Under the pieces are notes generated by a model. The model did no database searches. It saw only the letters and a program-made list of their open reading frames with translations, and had not been told where the DNA came from. A stretch of 64,000 nucleotides of DNA from Rhizobium sp. AAP43 (GTDB taxonomy: Bacteria > Pseudomonadota > Alphaproteobacteria > Rhizobiales > Rhizobiaceae): positions 1 through 64,000 of the forward strand of contig NZ_LJHS01000007.1 in NCBI RefSeq assembly GCF_001296045.1, written 5' to 3'. Both the position numbers and the translations under genes were made by a program. This document shows positions 26,252 through 34,829 of the stretch, one piece after another; position 1 is the stretch's first letter; each line of letters starts with the position of its first letter.

Positions 26252-27322
26252 TCAGGAGTCTGGGTTGGTTCGAACCCGGCTGAACGAAACCGATGAATCG
26301 TCCTGGAAGTGCAAGCCTTCCTTCTCGAAAGCTTCGCGAATTGCGATCAGCGAGGCAGGACGTGTCACCCGTTCGCCGCCAGCTTCGATGCGACGGATGG
26401 ACGAAACCGATACACCCGAGATGCGCGACAGGTCGTCCAGTGTCCATTCCAGGATGGCGCGCGCCGCGCGAATCTGTGCGGGCATGATCGTCTGGTAAGA
26501 GTGATCGTCGGGCAGATGCGAGGCATGGATTTCGTCAGTCCGGATCAGGATGCCAATCCATTCATGCGTCTGGCCACCCTTCTTTATGATCGGAACGGCC
26601 CGCGCATGGAACCATTCGTAGATCCCGTCCGCCCTGCGGATCCGCAAATTGTTTCGATAGGGGCTGTTCGTCGACACTGCACGCGCCCAATCGGAAGCGA
26701 CACGGCTCTGGTCTTCCGGATGCACGGCTGCCAGCCAGCCACCGCCCGCCGCCTGCATCTCGTTCTGACCGGTCAGGCCATTCCAGTTCGACTGGGTCAA
26801 CGAGGTCCCGTCGCCACTGATGCGCCATTCCATGCTGACCAGAGAGCCCATGGCCTTCTGGCGGTCGAGCATATCCTCCAGCGCATGGCGGGATTCGTGC
26901 ATCGCAGTCACGTCAAGAAGCATGCCGATTGCACGGCTCGGCTTGTCATGCTGGTCGAGGACTATTTCCGATCGAAGCTCGATCCAGCGAACGGTCCGGT
27001 CTGAGCGAATGATGCGGAAATCGCGGTTGACCGGAACGCCGAGGCGGATCATCGACCATAGATCTTCAACCAGCACCCTATCCTCCGGGTGAACTTGTTG
27101 AGCGATGCCGGAGATTTCGAAGGGTGTGCCGGGCTGCAGGCCGAGGATTCGGTAGAACCCGGTGCTTGGCCAGCATTTTCCACTTGAGACATCGCAGGAC
27201 CAAAAACCAATGGTTCTGCGTTCTTCGATAAGTTTCAGGAAGTGTGCGGATGAAACGCCGGACGCCTTGAAGGGAGTTGTCGCAGTATCCGGTAGATTGA
27301 CTGTTAGCTCGAAATTTTGCAT
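26252..27322 (-). CDS. PAS-PAS-HTH one-component regulator
   Basis: The 356-residue protein has two PAS/PAC modules (about 30-145, FWSCDVSSGKCWPS ... RAIGMLLDVTA; and about 155-270, MEWRISGDGTSL ... WIGILIRTDE) and a C-terminal XRE-type helix-turn-helix (about 285-340, QIRAARAILEWTLDDLSRIS, SVSSIRRIEAGG). There is no kinase, GGDEF or EAL domain, so signal sensing and DNA binding appear to be on one chain. PAS domains of this style bind small ligands or cofactors; the signal is unknown. No obvious co-transcribed target is adjacent. Confidence 0.85.
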   Translation of the reverse strand: MQNFELTVNLPDTATTPFKASGVSSAHFLKLIEERRTIGFWSCDVSSGKCWPSTGFYRILGLQPGTPFEISGIAQQVHPEDRVLVEDLWSMIRLGVPVNRDFRIIRSDRTVRWIELRSEIVLDQHDKPSRAIGMLLDVTAMHESRHALEDMLDRQKAMGSLVSMEWRISGDGTSLTQSNWNGLTGQNEMQAAGGGWLAAVHPEDQSRVASDWARAVSTNSPYRNNLRIRRADGIYEWFHARAVPIIKKGGQTHEWIGILIRTDEIHASHLPDDHSYQTIMPAQIRAARAILEWTLDDLSRISGVSVSSIRRIEAGGERVTRPASLIAIREAFEKEGLHFQDDSSVSFSRVRTNPDS

Positions 27323-27717
27323 TGAAGAAAATCTCTATCTCTTGGATAAGTTGTATTCTCGCTATTCTTCGTGTCCAATCTGCGAAGCTCCTCACTTCGA
27401 GATAGACCTGGCGCTTGGGAGGCGTTGAGGAGAAGGTAATTAAGTTTATCGCAATGGAGCAAGGGCTAATTGCCCTAAAGGGGAGCACTTGCCCAAATTA
27501 AATCATAATTGTACATCGTTTAAACAATTATGGGGTGTATCGACTTTTTGATTAAAGCCAATGCGAGCCGAAGTCACGTTTTTAGCGTCAAGGTCGAGAG
27601 CAATTTGCGGTCGCCGGTTCATCAGGATGGATATTTTGCCCGCGCTGGATCTTGTGATTCGCGTCACTTCCGTGCAGGGAAAGAGGGTCAAGTAGGACCA
27701 AGGTTGAAGAGGACCTC
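27323..27717. other. 395-bp gene-poor control region
   Basis: No gene of usable length is seen here. The left part is the promoter region for the leftward PAS regulator. An exact inverted repeat CATAATTGT (27504-27512) / ACAATTATG (27524-27532), spacer 11 bp, lies in a locally AT-rich patch and may be an operator. The right end carries AGAGGA before the small protein gene at 27718. Confidence 0.5.
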
Positions 27718-27873
27718 ATGTCGAACGTGATCAAGTTCGAGCGCCCGCCCGAACCGAAGGTGCCGAAGCCCAAGAAGACGCTGTCGCCGATGCTGCGCCG
27801 CCGGCTGACTTGGGGCGCACTTGTGCTGGCATTCGTCGCGACCTGGGCCTATTTTACGCTGGCTGGCGCTTGA
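27718..27873 (+). CDS. Small single-span membrane protein, 51 residues
   Basis: A short frame begins at ATG 27718 behind AGAGGA with suitable spacing. It encodes MSNVIKFERPPEPKVPKPKK, a basic and proline-rich cytoplasmic segment, then SPMLRRRLTW and one hydrophobic helix (GALVLAFVATWAYFTLAGA) to the end. The charge pattern (basic before the helix) predicts cytoplasmic N-terminus. The first residues resemble small conserved rhizobial proteins I have seen with this opening, but no function is known to me. It is convergent with the sugar kinase gene, 12 bp away. Confidence 0.7.
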   Translation: MSNVIKFERPPEPKVPKPKKTLSPMLRRRLTWGALVLAFVATWAYFTLAGA

Positions 27874-27885
27874 CAGACGCGTAGG

Positions 27886-28806
27886 TCAAGTCGGCGCAAC
27901 CTCGGTTGCAGAACGGACCAGAGCGCCTCTCGCACCGATGACACGCCCTGCAAGCAAGGCTCCTGCAGTTACGGATTGCTGGATTGTTGCGCCAGTGAGC
28001 TCTGCTGCGAGAAATCCGGCATTGAAGCTGTCTCCCGCGGCGGTTGTGTCTACAATCGCAGGGGCTGGAGGAACTGCAAGTTTTTCCAGGCTGCCGGCCC
28101 GGTCGAGGATTGTAATCTCTCCCGCGCCATTTTTGACGATGACGCGCTGCGCGCCCGTGTCACGGAAACGGCCTGCGGTTGCTTCTGGGTTCCTGTCGCC
28201 ATAGTGGGCTGCTTCGTCATCGAAGGATGGCAAGGACAGATCGCTGATGGCAATGGCACGATTGATCCACCCACGCATGGTTTCGACATTGTCCCAAAGG
28301 CGAAGTCTGAGATTGGGGTCGAACACCACGCGACCTCCACGACCTGCAAAGCGTGACAAAGTGTCAATCAGCGTCAATCTGTCCGCAGGTGGCAGGATGG
28401 CGAGAGTTATGCCGGAGAAGTACGCGATATCGGCGCCGTCCAGCGCGGCCTCAAGGCGGGCCGGGTCACTGGCCAGCCGGCGGGCGGCACTGTCATTGCG
28501 CCAGTAGGTGAAGGAGCGCTCACCATCTTTCAGAGTGATGTAGTAGAGACCGATCGTCTTGTCGGTCAATCGCTGCACATATTGGGTGCCGATCTCTTCT
28601 TGGTTTAAGAAGTCGATGAGCCGGTCCGAAAGACCATCACTGCCAATCGCGGTGACATAGTCGATCTGCCAGTGGGCATCCAGGAGACGGCGCAGATACC
28701 AGGCGGTATTGAGCGTGTCGCCGGCAAAGCCCATGTTCAGTGCGCCGGGCGCGCCTGTTTCCGACAATTCGCCCATGCACTCGCCAATCGATACGATCCG
28801 TCCCAT
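27886..28806 (-). CDS. kdgK: PfkB-family sugar kinase, probably 2-keto-3-deoxygluconate kinase
   Basis: The 306-residue product has the PfkB fold: an N-terminal MGRIVSIGECMGELSE, the substrate-lid region with FAGDTLNTAWYLRR (27-40), and the C-terminal signature DTTAAGDSFNAGF (253-265) with Asp259 as the likely catalytic base. The opening and AGDTLNTA are most like KdgK, which phosphorylates 2-keto-3-deoxygluconate for the Entner-Doudoroff route. Other PfkB sugar kinases cannot be excluded. It lies 30 bp downstream of a GntR regulator, probably co-transcribed and regulated by it. Confidence 0.83.
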   Translation of the reverse strand: MGRIVSIGECMGELSETGAPGALNMGFAGDTLNTAWYLRRLLDAHWQIDYVTAIGSDGLSDRLIDFLNQEEIGTQYVQRLTDKTIGLYYITLKDGERSFTYWRNDSAARRLASDPARLEAALDGADIAYFSGITLAILPPADRLTLIDTLSRFAGRGGRVVFDPNLRLRLWDNVETMRGWINRAIAISDLSLPSFDDEAAHYGDRNPEATAGRFRDTGAQRVIVKNGAGEITILDRAGSLEKLAVPPAPAIVDTTAAGDSFNAGFLAAELTGATIQQSVTAGALLAGRVIGARGALVRSATEVAPT

Positions 28807-28836
28807 CTTGATTGAATTCCTTGTAGTTTCGATTGT

Positions 28837-29601
28837 CTATGAAAAGTTTGGGGTGGTCAGGGTCCGCCACGCGGGGACCGCGCGTTGGCGGTCATCAACG
28901 AAGAGCATTGGATCAAGCATGTCATGCTCCTCGATTTCTTCGATCATTCGGCCGATATGCAGACGCATAGCTTCGACCGCCAGCCGGTCATTCCCGGCTG
29001 CAATTGCTTCGATCACGGCTGCGTGCTCATCAACGACGAGGGTGATCCGCCCTGATTGCGGCAGGACCAATGAACGATAGCGGTCCAGTTGAACCTTGCT
29101 GCGCTCGATGACTGACCAGATGCCCGGGCAGCCGGCGATCTCGGCGATCAACTGGTGGAATGCGGTATCGATTACATGGATGCGGGCAATGTCCCCCTGC
29201 CCCGCGGCCTCCGCAAGTTCTCGCTGATTGGTACGAAGCAGCGCGATTGTCTCGTCGCTGGACCCCGCGATCGCCAGGGAGACAGTTGTTGCTTCAAGGG
29301 CAGTGCGGATCAGAATTGCCTCACGCAGCGCGCTGGCCGGTATGCGGGCAACACGAGTACCCGATTGTGGAACGATCTCCACAAGTCCCTCGTCGGCAAG
29401 TCGCAGCAACGCTTCGCGAATGGGCGTGCGGCTGACGCCGAAACGGGTCACGAGCTGCTTTTCGGCAAGGATGTCGAGAGGGCGCAGGCGCATATGGATA
29501 ATGTCATCACGCAGTGTGGCATGGATCCGGTGGGCCGCACCCCTCGTCGTTGGCGGTGCAGTTGCATCGACGCCTATGTGGGTTTTGCCAATCGCAGGCA
29601 T
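28837..29601 (-). CDS. GntR-family (FCD) transcription regulator
   Basis: The 254-residue protein has an N-terminal winged helix (about 20-90; LAEKQLVTRFGVSRTPIREALLRL given as FGVSRTPIREALLRL, then GLVEIVPQSGTRVARI) and a C-terminal all-helical FCD ligand domain (about 100-225) with His/Asp residues typical of metal-dependent acid binding. With the kdgK-like gene following, a sugar acid is a plausible effector. A 30-bp perfect palindrome lies 21-50 bp upstream of the start, probably its own operator. Confidence 0.92.
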   Translation of the reverse strand: MPAIGKTHIGVDATAPPTTRGAAHRIHATLRDDIIHMRLRPLDILAEKQLVTRFGVSRTPIREALLRLADEGLVEIVPQSGTRVARIPASALREAILIRTALEATTVSLAIAGSSDETIALLRTNQRELAEAAGQGDIARIHVIDTAFHQLIAEIAGCPGIWSVIERSKVQLDRYRSLVLPQSGRITLVVDEHAAVIEAIAAGNDRLAVEAMRLHIGRMIEEIEEHDMLDPMLFVDDRQRAVPAWRTLTTPNFS

Positions 29602-29621
29602 GGGAGATCAATCTCTGAGTC

Positions 29622-29651
29622 TCGAACTGATATACTAGTATATCAGTTCGA
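29622..29651. promoter_or_regulatory. 30-bp perfect palindrome, probable GntR operator
   Basis: The sequence is perfectly self-complementary over 30 bp, centred between 29636 and 29637; its left half is TCGAACTGATATACT and the right half is the exact reverse complement. The core GATATACTAGTATATC resembles FCD-type GntR operators. It lies immediately upstream of the gntR gene and downstream of yitT, so autoregulation of gntR-kdgK is the simplest reading. As RNA it would also form a hairpin that could end yitT transcripts. Confidence 0.75.
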
Positions 29652-29686
29652 CCGAGGGGTAAACACGCTTCAGTAGGTCCAAGTCC

Positions 29687-30316
29687 TCAGCTGAGACCCA
29701 TGTAGCGTCCCGGCTTGTGATTGATCGCCAGAATAAGATTGGCAATGGCTGCACCCAAAACTGACAAGGCCAGTCGGTCGGCCGGAAGCACGAGATATGC
29801 GGCGCCGAGGATGGCAAGGTCGACGCCGAGTTGGAAGTAACCGGCGCGGAGCCCGGTCTTTTCCTGGAGATACATTGCCAGAATGTTGATGCCGCCAAGG
29901 CCGGTGCGATGGCGAAACAACATCAGCAATCCTGTTCCAATCAAGCCTCCGCCGATGACGGTGGCATAGAGTGGATCGAGGTGTGAGAAGTCGATCCACT
30001 GACTGTTTAGCCGCGACAAGACCGAAACCAGAGCTACGGCCGTAAACGTCCGGATGGCAAACGGCCAACCCATTCGCTTCACTGCGAGGAAGTAGAATGG
30101 GAGATTAATGAGGAAGAAGATCGGGCCGAAACCCCAGCCGCTCGTATAGGACACGAGAAGTGCGAGGCCGGCACTCGAGCCGACGGTCAGCATGGTTTTA
30201 GCATAGATCAGCGTGCCGAGGGAGACGAACATGGTGCCAGATATCATTGCCAGCAGGTCTTCATAGAGACGGTGGCGCTCGGCTCTCGCCTCGGTGTTGG
30301 CGATTGTCGTGGTCAT
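29687..30316 (-). CDS. YitT-family membrane protein
   Basis: The 209-residue product begins MTTTIANTEARAERHRLYED and then shows about five or six hydrophobic segments (SGTMFVSLGTLIYAKTML, GLALLVSYTSGWGFGPIFFL, TAVALVSVLSRL, TVIGGGLIGTGLLMLF, LGVDLAILGAAYLVL, ALSVLGAAIANLILAI) with the HRTGLGGINILAMYLQ motif of YitT proteins. The biochemical role of the family is unknown. I chose Met at 30316, behind GGGA, rather than the upstream Met at 30355 that overlaps the aminotransferase. It follows that gene by 4 bp, probably one operon. Confidence 0.83.
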   Translation of the reverse strand: MTTTIANTEARAERHRLYEDLLAMISGTMFVSLGTLIYAKTMLTVGSSAGLALLVSYTSGWGFGPIFFLINLPFYFLAVKRMGWPFAIRTFTAVALVSVLSRLNSQWIDFSHLDPLYATVIGGGLIGTGLLMLFRHRTGLGGINILAMYLQEKTGLRAGYFQLGVDLAILGAAYLVLPADRLALSVLGAAIANLILAINHKPGRYMGLS

Positions 30317-30320
30317 GGCG

Positions 30321-31493
30321 TCATCCCAAAAGCGGCTTGAGAATGGATGCAACACGCGCGACGTCGGTCTTTTTCAGGCCCGCGATATTGATGCGGCCGG
30401 AGGTCGGCATATAGATCCCGTGCTGGGTCCGCATCGACAACACATCAGCTTCCGTCAAGGGCAGGAGCGAGAACATGCCTTGCTGTTCGGCAATTTGTGG
30501 TGCCAGTTGCCACGAATCCGAGAGCGCTGTTGCCAACTCTCGACGGAGTTCGTTCAGGCGGTATCGCATACTGTTGAGCTCGTCGGCCCAGGTCTGGCGA
30601 AGGCTGTCAAAGGAGAGAATGGTGCGCACTACGGCTGCTCCATGATCGGGCGGCATGGAGTAGCTGGTGCGCGCCATGGTGACGAGGTTGGTGCGCGCCG
30701 TATCGGCTGCGGATTGCGTTTCGGCGACAGCGAAGATCGCGCCGGTCCGTTCACGGTAAATTCCGAAGGATTTTGAGCAAGAAACAGCGACAAGCGCTTC
30801 AGGTGCTGCAGCAATCACCCGGCGCAGCCCCAGAACGTCCTCCTCGATACCGGAGCCGAAACCCTGATAGGCAGAGTCAATCAGTGGTATCAGACGGCGT
30901 TCCGCAATTGTGGTTGCAAGCTCCTCCCACTGGGCCGCTGTCAGGGTGGCACCTGTAGGATTGTGGCAGCTTGCATGGATCAGAACGGCATCGCCTCTTT
31001 GGGCGCTGCTGAGGGCCTTCATCATGCTGGAGAAACGAACGTCCTGCGTAGCTACATCGAAATACGGATGGGTCTCGACGGTAAGGCCGGTTGCGCCGAA
31101 GATGCCGGCATGATTCGGCCAGCTCGGTAGCCCGAGATGCAGGCGTCCGGTTCCGGCCCGCGCTATGAGCTCTGCGGCGAGCCGCAAGGCGCCGGATCCT
31201 CCGGGCGTCTGGACGCCGGCTGCAAGTTTTCCAGTTCCCGTACCACCGACAAGATCCCACAGAAGGTCAAGGAAGATGCGATCGCCTTCAGGGGCCACAT
31301 AAGACTTGCTCTCCTGTGTTTCGAGGAGCAACGTTTCTGCTGACTTGACCGCTTCCATGACCGGTGTGCGGCCTCGATCGTCGCGATAGACGCCTACGCC
31401 AAGGTCGATTTTGTCGGGCCTGCCGTCCGCATTGTAGAGCCCGATCAAAGCGAGCAAGGGGTCTGTCGGCTGTGAGGCGAGTTTGTCGAACAT
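30321..31493 (-). CDS. Aromatic/aspartate aminotransferase (class I, fold type I)
   Basis: The 390-residue protein starts MFDKLASQPTDPLLALIGLY, the usual AspC/TyrB beginning. It has GVGVYRDDRGRTPVM, LIHASCHNPTGATLT (PLP-binding Asn-Pro-Thr region), LIDSAYQGFGSG, and VAVSCSKSFGIYRERTGA with the PLP-Schiff-base Lys. It should transfer amino groups between aromatic amino acids or aspartate and 2-oxoglutarate. The frame is open to 31586 but similarity begins at 31493. A broken Lrp/AsnC gene is divergent from it. Confidence 0.9.
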   Translation of the reverse strand: MFDKLASQPTDPLLALIGLYNADGRPDKIDLGVGVYRDDRGRTPVMEAVKSAETLLLETQESKSYVAPEGDRIFLDLLWDLVGGTGTGKLAAGVQTPGGSGALRLAAELIARAGTGRLHLGLPSWPNHAGIFGATGLTVETHPYFDVATQDVRFSSMMKALSSAQRGDAVLIHASCHNPTGATLTAAQWEELATTIAERRLIPLIDSAYQGFGSGIEEDVLGLRRVIAAAPEALVAVSCSKSFGIYRERTGAIFAVAETQSAADTARTNLVTMARTSYSMPPDHGAAVVRTILSFDSLRQTWADELNSMRYRLNELRRELATALSDSWQLAPQIAEQQGMFSLLPLTEADVLSMRTQHGIYMPTSGRINIAGLKKTDVARVASILKPLLG

Positions 31494-31680
31494 GAAGCGA
31501 GCCTGCGGGGGAGAGGGATGGGTGTCGCACACATAGCAATACCGCAACGCAAAATCTTGTGCGATTTCGACAATTTGCAGGGGCATATCTTACAGGGAAT
31601 TGCGTGCTTTAGGCAATTGCCGCAATGCAACCGGCCTTGCAGGGAAATCGCGGTCCATTCTGATCTGGGGGGATTGGCAT
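31494..31680. promoter_or_regulatory. Divergent region between aminotransferase and broken Lrp gene
   Basis: The 187-bp region must hold the aminotransferase promoter. A perfect palindrome GGCAATTGCC (31612-31621) and related GCAATGCAA/TTGCGTGC elements lie 60 bp before the lrp start; these are candidate Lrp-family binding sites. If the Lrp protein is no longer made, this control may be lost. Confidence 0.45.
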
Positions 31681-32142
31681 ATGATTGAACTGGATAAAAC
31701 CGACAAGCGGATCATTCAATGTCTGCAGTAGGATGCAACTCTGACCAATTCTGAACTGGCAGAGAGGGTCGGTTTGACGGCGGCTCCCCTCTCCCGACGC
31801 CTTGCCCGACTTTATGAGACTGGTGTCATCCGCCAGGTCATCGCCGTCGATCCCGCCTGTGTCGGCCTGGGTTTCCAAGCCTTCATAGAGATCACGTTGC
31901 ATCATAGCACACGCCATGGAAGCGGCCGGTTCGTGGAGCATGTGCGCCGTCTTCCCGAGGTGGTCGAGATCCATGCGGTGGCGGGGGGCTTTGATTTCCT
32001 TTTGAAGATCTCAGTGCGTGACATGGCCGACTACAAGCGGCTCATCTGGCAGGAGTTCGACCAGTTGACTGATATCAAGACGATCAACTCAATAATGGTC
32101 TTCGATAGCCCAAAGATCGTCTATGGCTATTTGCCGGAGTAG
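31681..32142 (+). pseudogene. Lrp/AsnC regulator interrupted by an amber codon
   Basis: From ATG 31681 the frame reads MIELDKTDKRIIQCLQ, a perfect Lrp/AsnC beginning, then TAG at 31729-31731, and continues in the same frame DATLTNSELAERVGLTAAPL to a normal end at 32142 (VFDSPKIVYGYLPE). Only one codon (normally Glu or Gln in the family) spoils an otherwise intact 153-codon gene with HTH and RAM domains. An internal TTG at 31774 could start a product lacking the first part of the HTH. It is divergent from the aromatic aminotransferase that it would have controlled. Sequencing error, recent mutation or amber suppression are the alternatives. Confidence 0.85.
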
Positions 32143-32199
32143 GCCTGCCACTCGTAGGACCGGAGAAGGCGCCGCTTGGCGCCCTCCCCTGCTCTCGTT

Positions 32200-33060
32200 T
32201 CATCCGGCTGCGAGGGCCAACTTGCGCTTGGCCATGCGGGCACGGATCGATTCCACATCTGCTCGCGGCGTGGCCGCAAACAGCGTGCGGGTGTATTCGT
32301 GCTGAGGGTCGGAGAACACCGCGTCGCGGCTTCCATATTCGACGGCCTCGCCGAAATACATCACCATGACTTCGTCAGCGATGTATTTGACGACCGAGAG
32401 GTCGTGGCTGATGAAGACATAGGTCAGGCCGAATTCATCCTGCAGGTCGGCAAGCAGGTTCAGAACCTGGGCCTGCACCGACAGGTCGAGTGCGGAGACC
32501 GGCTCGTCCAAGACAAGAAGCTTCGGATTGAGCATCAGCGCGCGGGCAATCGCGATACGCTGGCGCTGACCGCCGGAGAACATGTGAGGATAGCGGTTAT
32601 AGTGCTCTGGACCGAGGCCGACCTTGACCAGCATCTCGGTCGCACGCTCGCGACGCTCCGCAGCACTCATCTTGGTGTTGATCAGAAGCGGTTCACCGAG
32701 CACATCGCCGATCTTCTGGCGTGGATTGAGTGAGCCATAGGGGTTCTGGAAGACGATCTGCACCTTCTGACGCATTTCAGCTGTCAGATGTCCCGGACGT
32801 GTATCCACCTTCTGGCCGTCGATCAGCAGCTCGCCGGCTGTTGGTTCGTCGATAAAGGTCAGAATGCGGGCAAGTGTCGACTTGCCGCAACCGCTTTCGC
32901 CAACGATCGCCAGGGTCTTGCCCTTTTCGAGCGAAAACGAAACGCCCTTGACGGCTTGCACGACCTTGGACGGCTTGAGAAAGCCGCCGGGTACATGATA
33001 GTCGCGCTTGATATCGCGGATTTCCAGCATCGGGTTGGTCGCGTTGATGTCAGCGCTCAT
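32200..33060 (-). CDS. dppF: Dipeptide ABC transporter ATPase, DppF type
   Basis: The 286-residue protein has Walker A GESGCGKST, the signature SGGQRQRIAIAR, Walker B LLVLDEPVSALD and a switch His in VFISHDLSVV. The HYNRYPHMFSGGQRQR and RNPYGSLNPRQKI-type sequence (FQNPYGSLNPRQKI) are the hallmarks of OppF/DppF subunits. It powers uptake together with DppD. It is the last gene of the operon and overlaps dppD by 4 bp. Confidence 0.95.
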   Translation of the reverse strand: MSADINATNPMLEIRDIKRDYHVPGGFLKPSKVVQAVKGVSFSLEKGKTLAIVGESGCGKSTLARILTFIDEPTAGELLIDGQKVDTRPGHLTAEMRQKVQIVFQNPYGSLNPRQKIGDVLGEPLLINTKMSAAERRERATEMLVKVGLGPEHYNRYPHMFSGGQRQRIAIARALMLNPKLLVLDEPVSALDLSVQAQVLNLLADLQDEFGLTYVFISHDLSVVKYIADEVMVMYFGEAVEYGSRDAVFSDPQHEYTRTLFAATPRADVESIRARMAKRKLALAAG

Positions 33061-33905
33061 GCAGCACCTCCCATGTCGGCGGCTTTGAGGAAATCGGAGA
33101 CCGTCGTCAGGCGATCACCAGTGGCGTTTTCCGGCAGGGCCGACAGCAGTGCCTTGGTGTAGGGGTTCTGAGGGTTTTCAAATAGCGAAAGCACGTCGGC
33201 CTCCTCCATCTTGCGACCCTTGTACTGGACGATGACGCGGTCCGCGGTCTCTGCCACCACAGCCATGTCGTGCGTGATCATGATCAATCCCATGCCCGTC
33301 TCGAGCTGAAGCTTCATCAAGAGATCGAGGATCTGCTTCTGGATTGTCACGTCGAGGGCCGTCGTCGGTTCGTCCGCGATCAGAAGCTTCGGATTGCAGG
33401 CGATCGCGATCGCGATCATGACGCGCTGGCACTGGCCGCCCGACATCTGGTGCGGGAAGTGGTTGAGGCGATCCTCTGGGTTGGGCAGGCCGACAAGCTT
33501 GAACAGTTCAATGGCGCGGGCACGCCGTTCCGCTTTGCCGAGCCCCATATGCAGCTGCAAGACTTCCTCGATCTGGAAGCCAACTGTGAAACAGGGATTG
33601 AGGCTGGCGACAGGTTCCTGGAAGATCATCGCCACGTCTTTGCCGATCAGCTTGCGCCGTTCCGCAGGCGACAGTTTCTGGATATCGAGACCCTCAAATT
33701 CCATCTTGTCGGCAGTGATGCGGGCAGTCCAAGGCAGGAGACCCATAACGGCCAGCATGGCGACGGACTTGCCGGAGCCACTTTCGCCAACAATGGCCAG
33801 AACCTCGCCCTTGTTGACGGCCATGGATACACCGTCAACGGCCTTGAACCAGCCGTTGGATGTCTGGAATTCGACGGTCAGGTTCTGAATGTCGAGCAGT
33901 GCCAT
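33057..33905 (-). CDS. dppD: Dipeptide ABC transporter ATPase, DppD type
   Basis: The 282-residue ATPase has GESGSGKSVAMLAVMGLL (Walker A), the OppD/DppD FQEPVASLNPCFTVG segment, HFPHQMSGGQCQRVMIAIAI (signature with Gln-Cys-Gln in place of Gln-Arg-Gln) and LLIADEPTTALD (Walker B). DppD and DppF form the heterodimeric motor. The C-terminal Cys cluster found in some iron-sulfur DppD proteins is not visible. It overlaps dppF and begins 1 bp after the dppC stop. Confidence 0.95.
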   Translation of the reverse strand: MALLDIQNLTVEFQTSNGWFKAVDGVSMAVNKGEVLAIVGESGSGKSVAMLAVMGLLPWTARITADKMEFEGLDIQKLSPAERRKLIGKDVAMIFQEPVASLNPCFTVGFQIEEVLQLHMGLGKAERRARAIELFKLVGLPNPEDRLNHFPHQMSGGQCQRVMIAIAIACNPKLLIADEPTTALDVTIQKQILDLLMKLQLETGMGLIMITHDMAVVAETADRVIVQYKGRKMEEADVLSLFENPQNPYTKALLSALPENATGDRLTTVSDFLKAADMGGAA

Positions 33906-33906
33906 G

Positions 33907-34815
33907 TCAGGACCTCTTCAGCTTGGGATCGAGCGCGTCGCGCAGGCCGTCGCCCATCAGGTTGATGGCGAGCACCGTGATCAGGATGGCGAGACCCGGG
34001 AAAGTCACGACCCACCAGGCGCGCAGGATGAATTCACGGGCCTCCGCAAGCATTGTACCCCATTCGGGTGCCGGCGGCTGTGCGCCCATGCCAAGAAAGC
34101 CAAGAGCGGCTGCGTCGAGAATTGCATTCGAGAAAGACAGTGTTGCCTGGACGATCAGCGGTGCCATGCAGTTCGGCAGGATGGTGCGGAACATCAGGCG
34201 GAGGGGCCCTGCCCCCGCAAGGCGAGCGGCGGTGACGTAGTCGCGCGTTTTTTCCGTCATGACGGCGGCACGCGTCAGGCGCACGAAGTGCGGCTGCAGC
34301 ACGAGCGCAATGGCAATCATACCATTTGTCAGGCCCGGTCCGAGGATGGCCACCAGCACGAGAGCCAAGAGCAGCGACGGGAAGGCCAGGATGATGTCCA
34401 TCAAACGCATGATGGCAGTATCAAGCCAACCGCCATAATAACCGGCGATGACGCCGATCGCGATGCCGGTGGTCAGCGACAGCGTGGTGACGAAGACGCC
34501 GATGAACAGCGAATACTGCGAGCCGTAGATCAAGCGCGAGAGGATGTCGCGGCCGACGGGATCGGTGCCGAGCGGATAGCTCCAGTTTCCGCCTTCCATC
34601 CATGCCGGCGGAAGCAGCACCACGTCGCGATACTGTTCGAATGGCGAATGGGGGGCGATGACGCCGGCGAAAACGGCAGTCAGGACGAGGGCGAGGAAGA
34701 CGACGAGGCCGATGACAGCGCCGCGGTTTTCCGAGAAGTAGAACCAGAATTCAGCCAGCATCTGGCGACGCATCTGCGCGCTGCTGACGACCTGATTAGG
34801 GGAAATCTCTGCCAT
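33907..34815 (-). CDS. dppC: Dipeptide ABC transporter permease, DppC type
   Basis: The 302-residue membrane protein begins with a cytoplasmic MAEISPNQVVSSAQ segment, a first helix (AVIGLVVFLALVLTAVFAGV) and the OppC-type loop HPLGTDPVGRDILSRLIYG (here SYPLGTDPVGRDILSRLIYG). The permease EAA-like motif YVTAARLAGAGPLRLMFRTI contacts the ATPases. It pairs with DppB. Spacing to dppB is 14 bp. Confidence 0.95.
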   Translation of the reverse strand: MAEISPNQVVSSAQMRRQMLAEFWFYFSENRGAVIGLVVFLALVLTAVFAGVIAPHSPFEQYRDVVLLPPAWMEGGNWSYPLGTDPVGRDILSRLIYGSQYSLFIGVFVTTLSLTTGIAIGVIAGYYGGWLDTAIMRLMDIILAFPSLLLALVLVAILGPGLTNGMIAIALVLQPHFVRLTRAAVMTEKTRDYVTAARLAGAGPLRLMFRTILPNCMAPLIVQATLSFSNAILDAAALGFLGMGAQPPAPEWGTMLAEAREFILRAWWVVTFPGLAILITVLAINLMGDGLRDALDPKLKRS

Positions 34816-34829
34816 GGGAATTTATCCTT

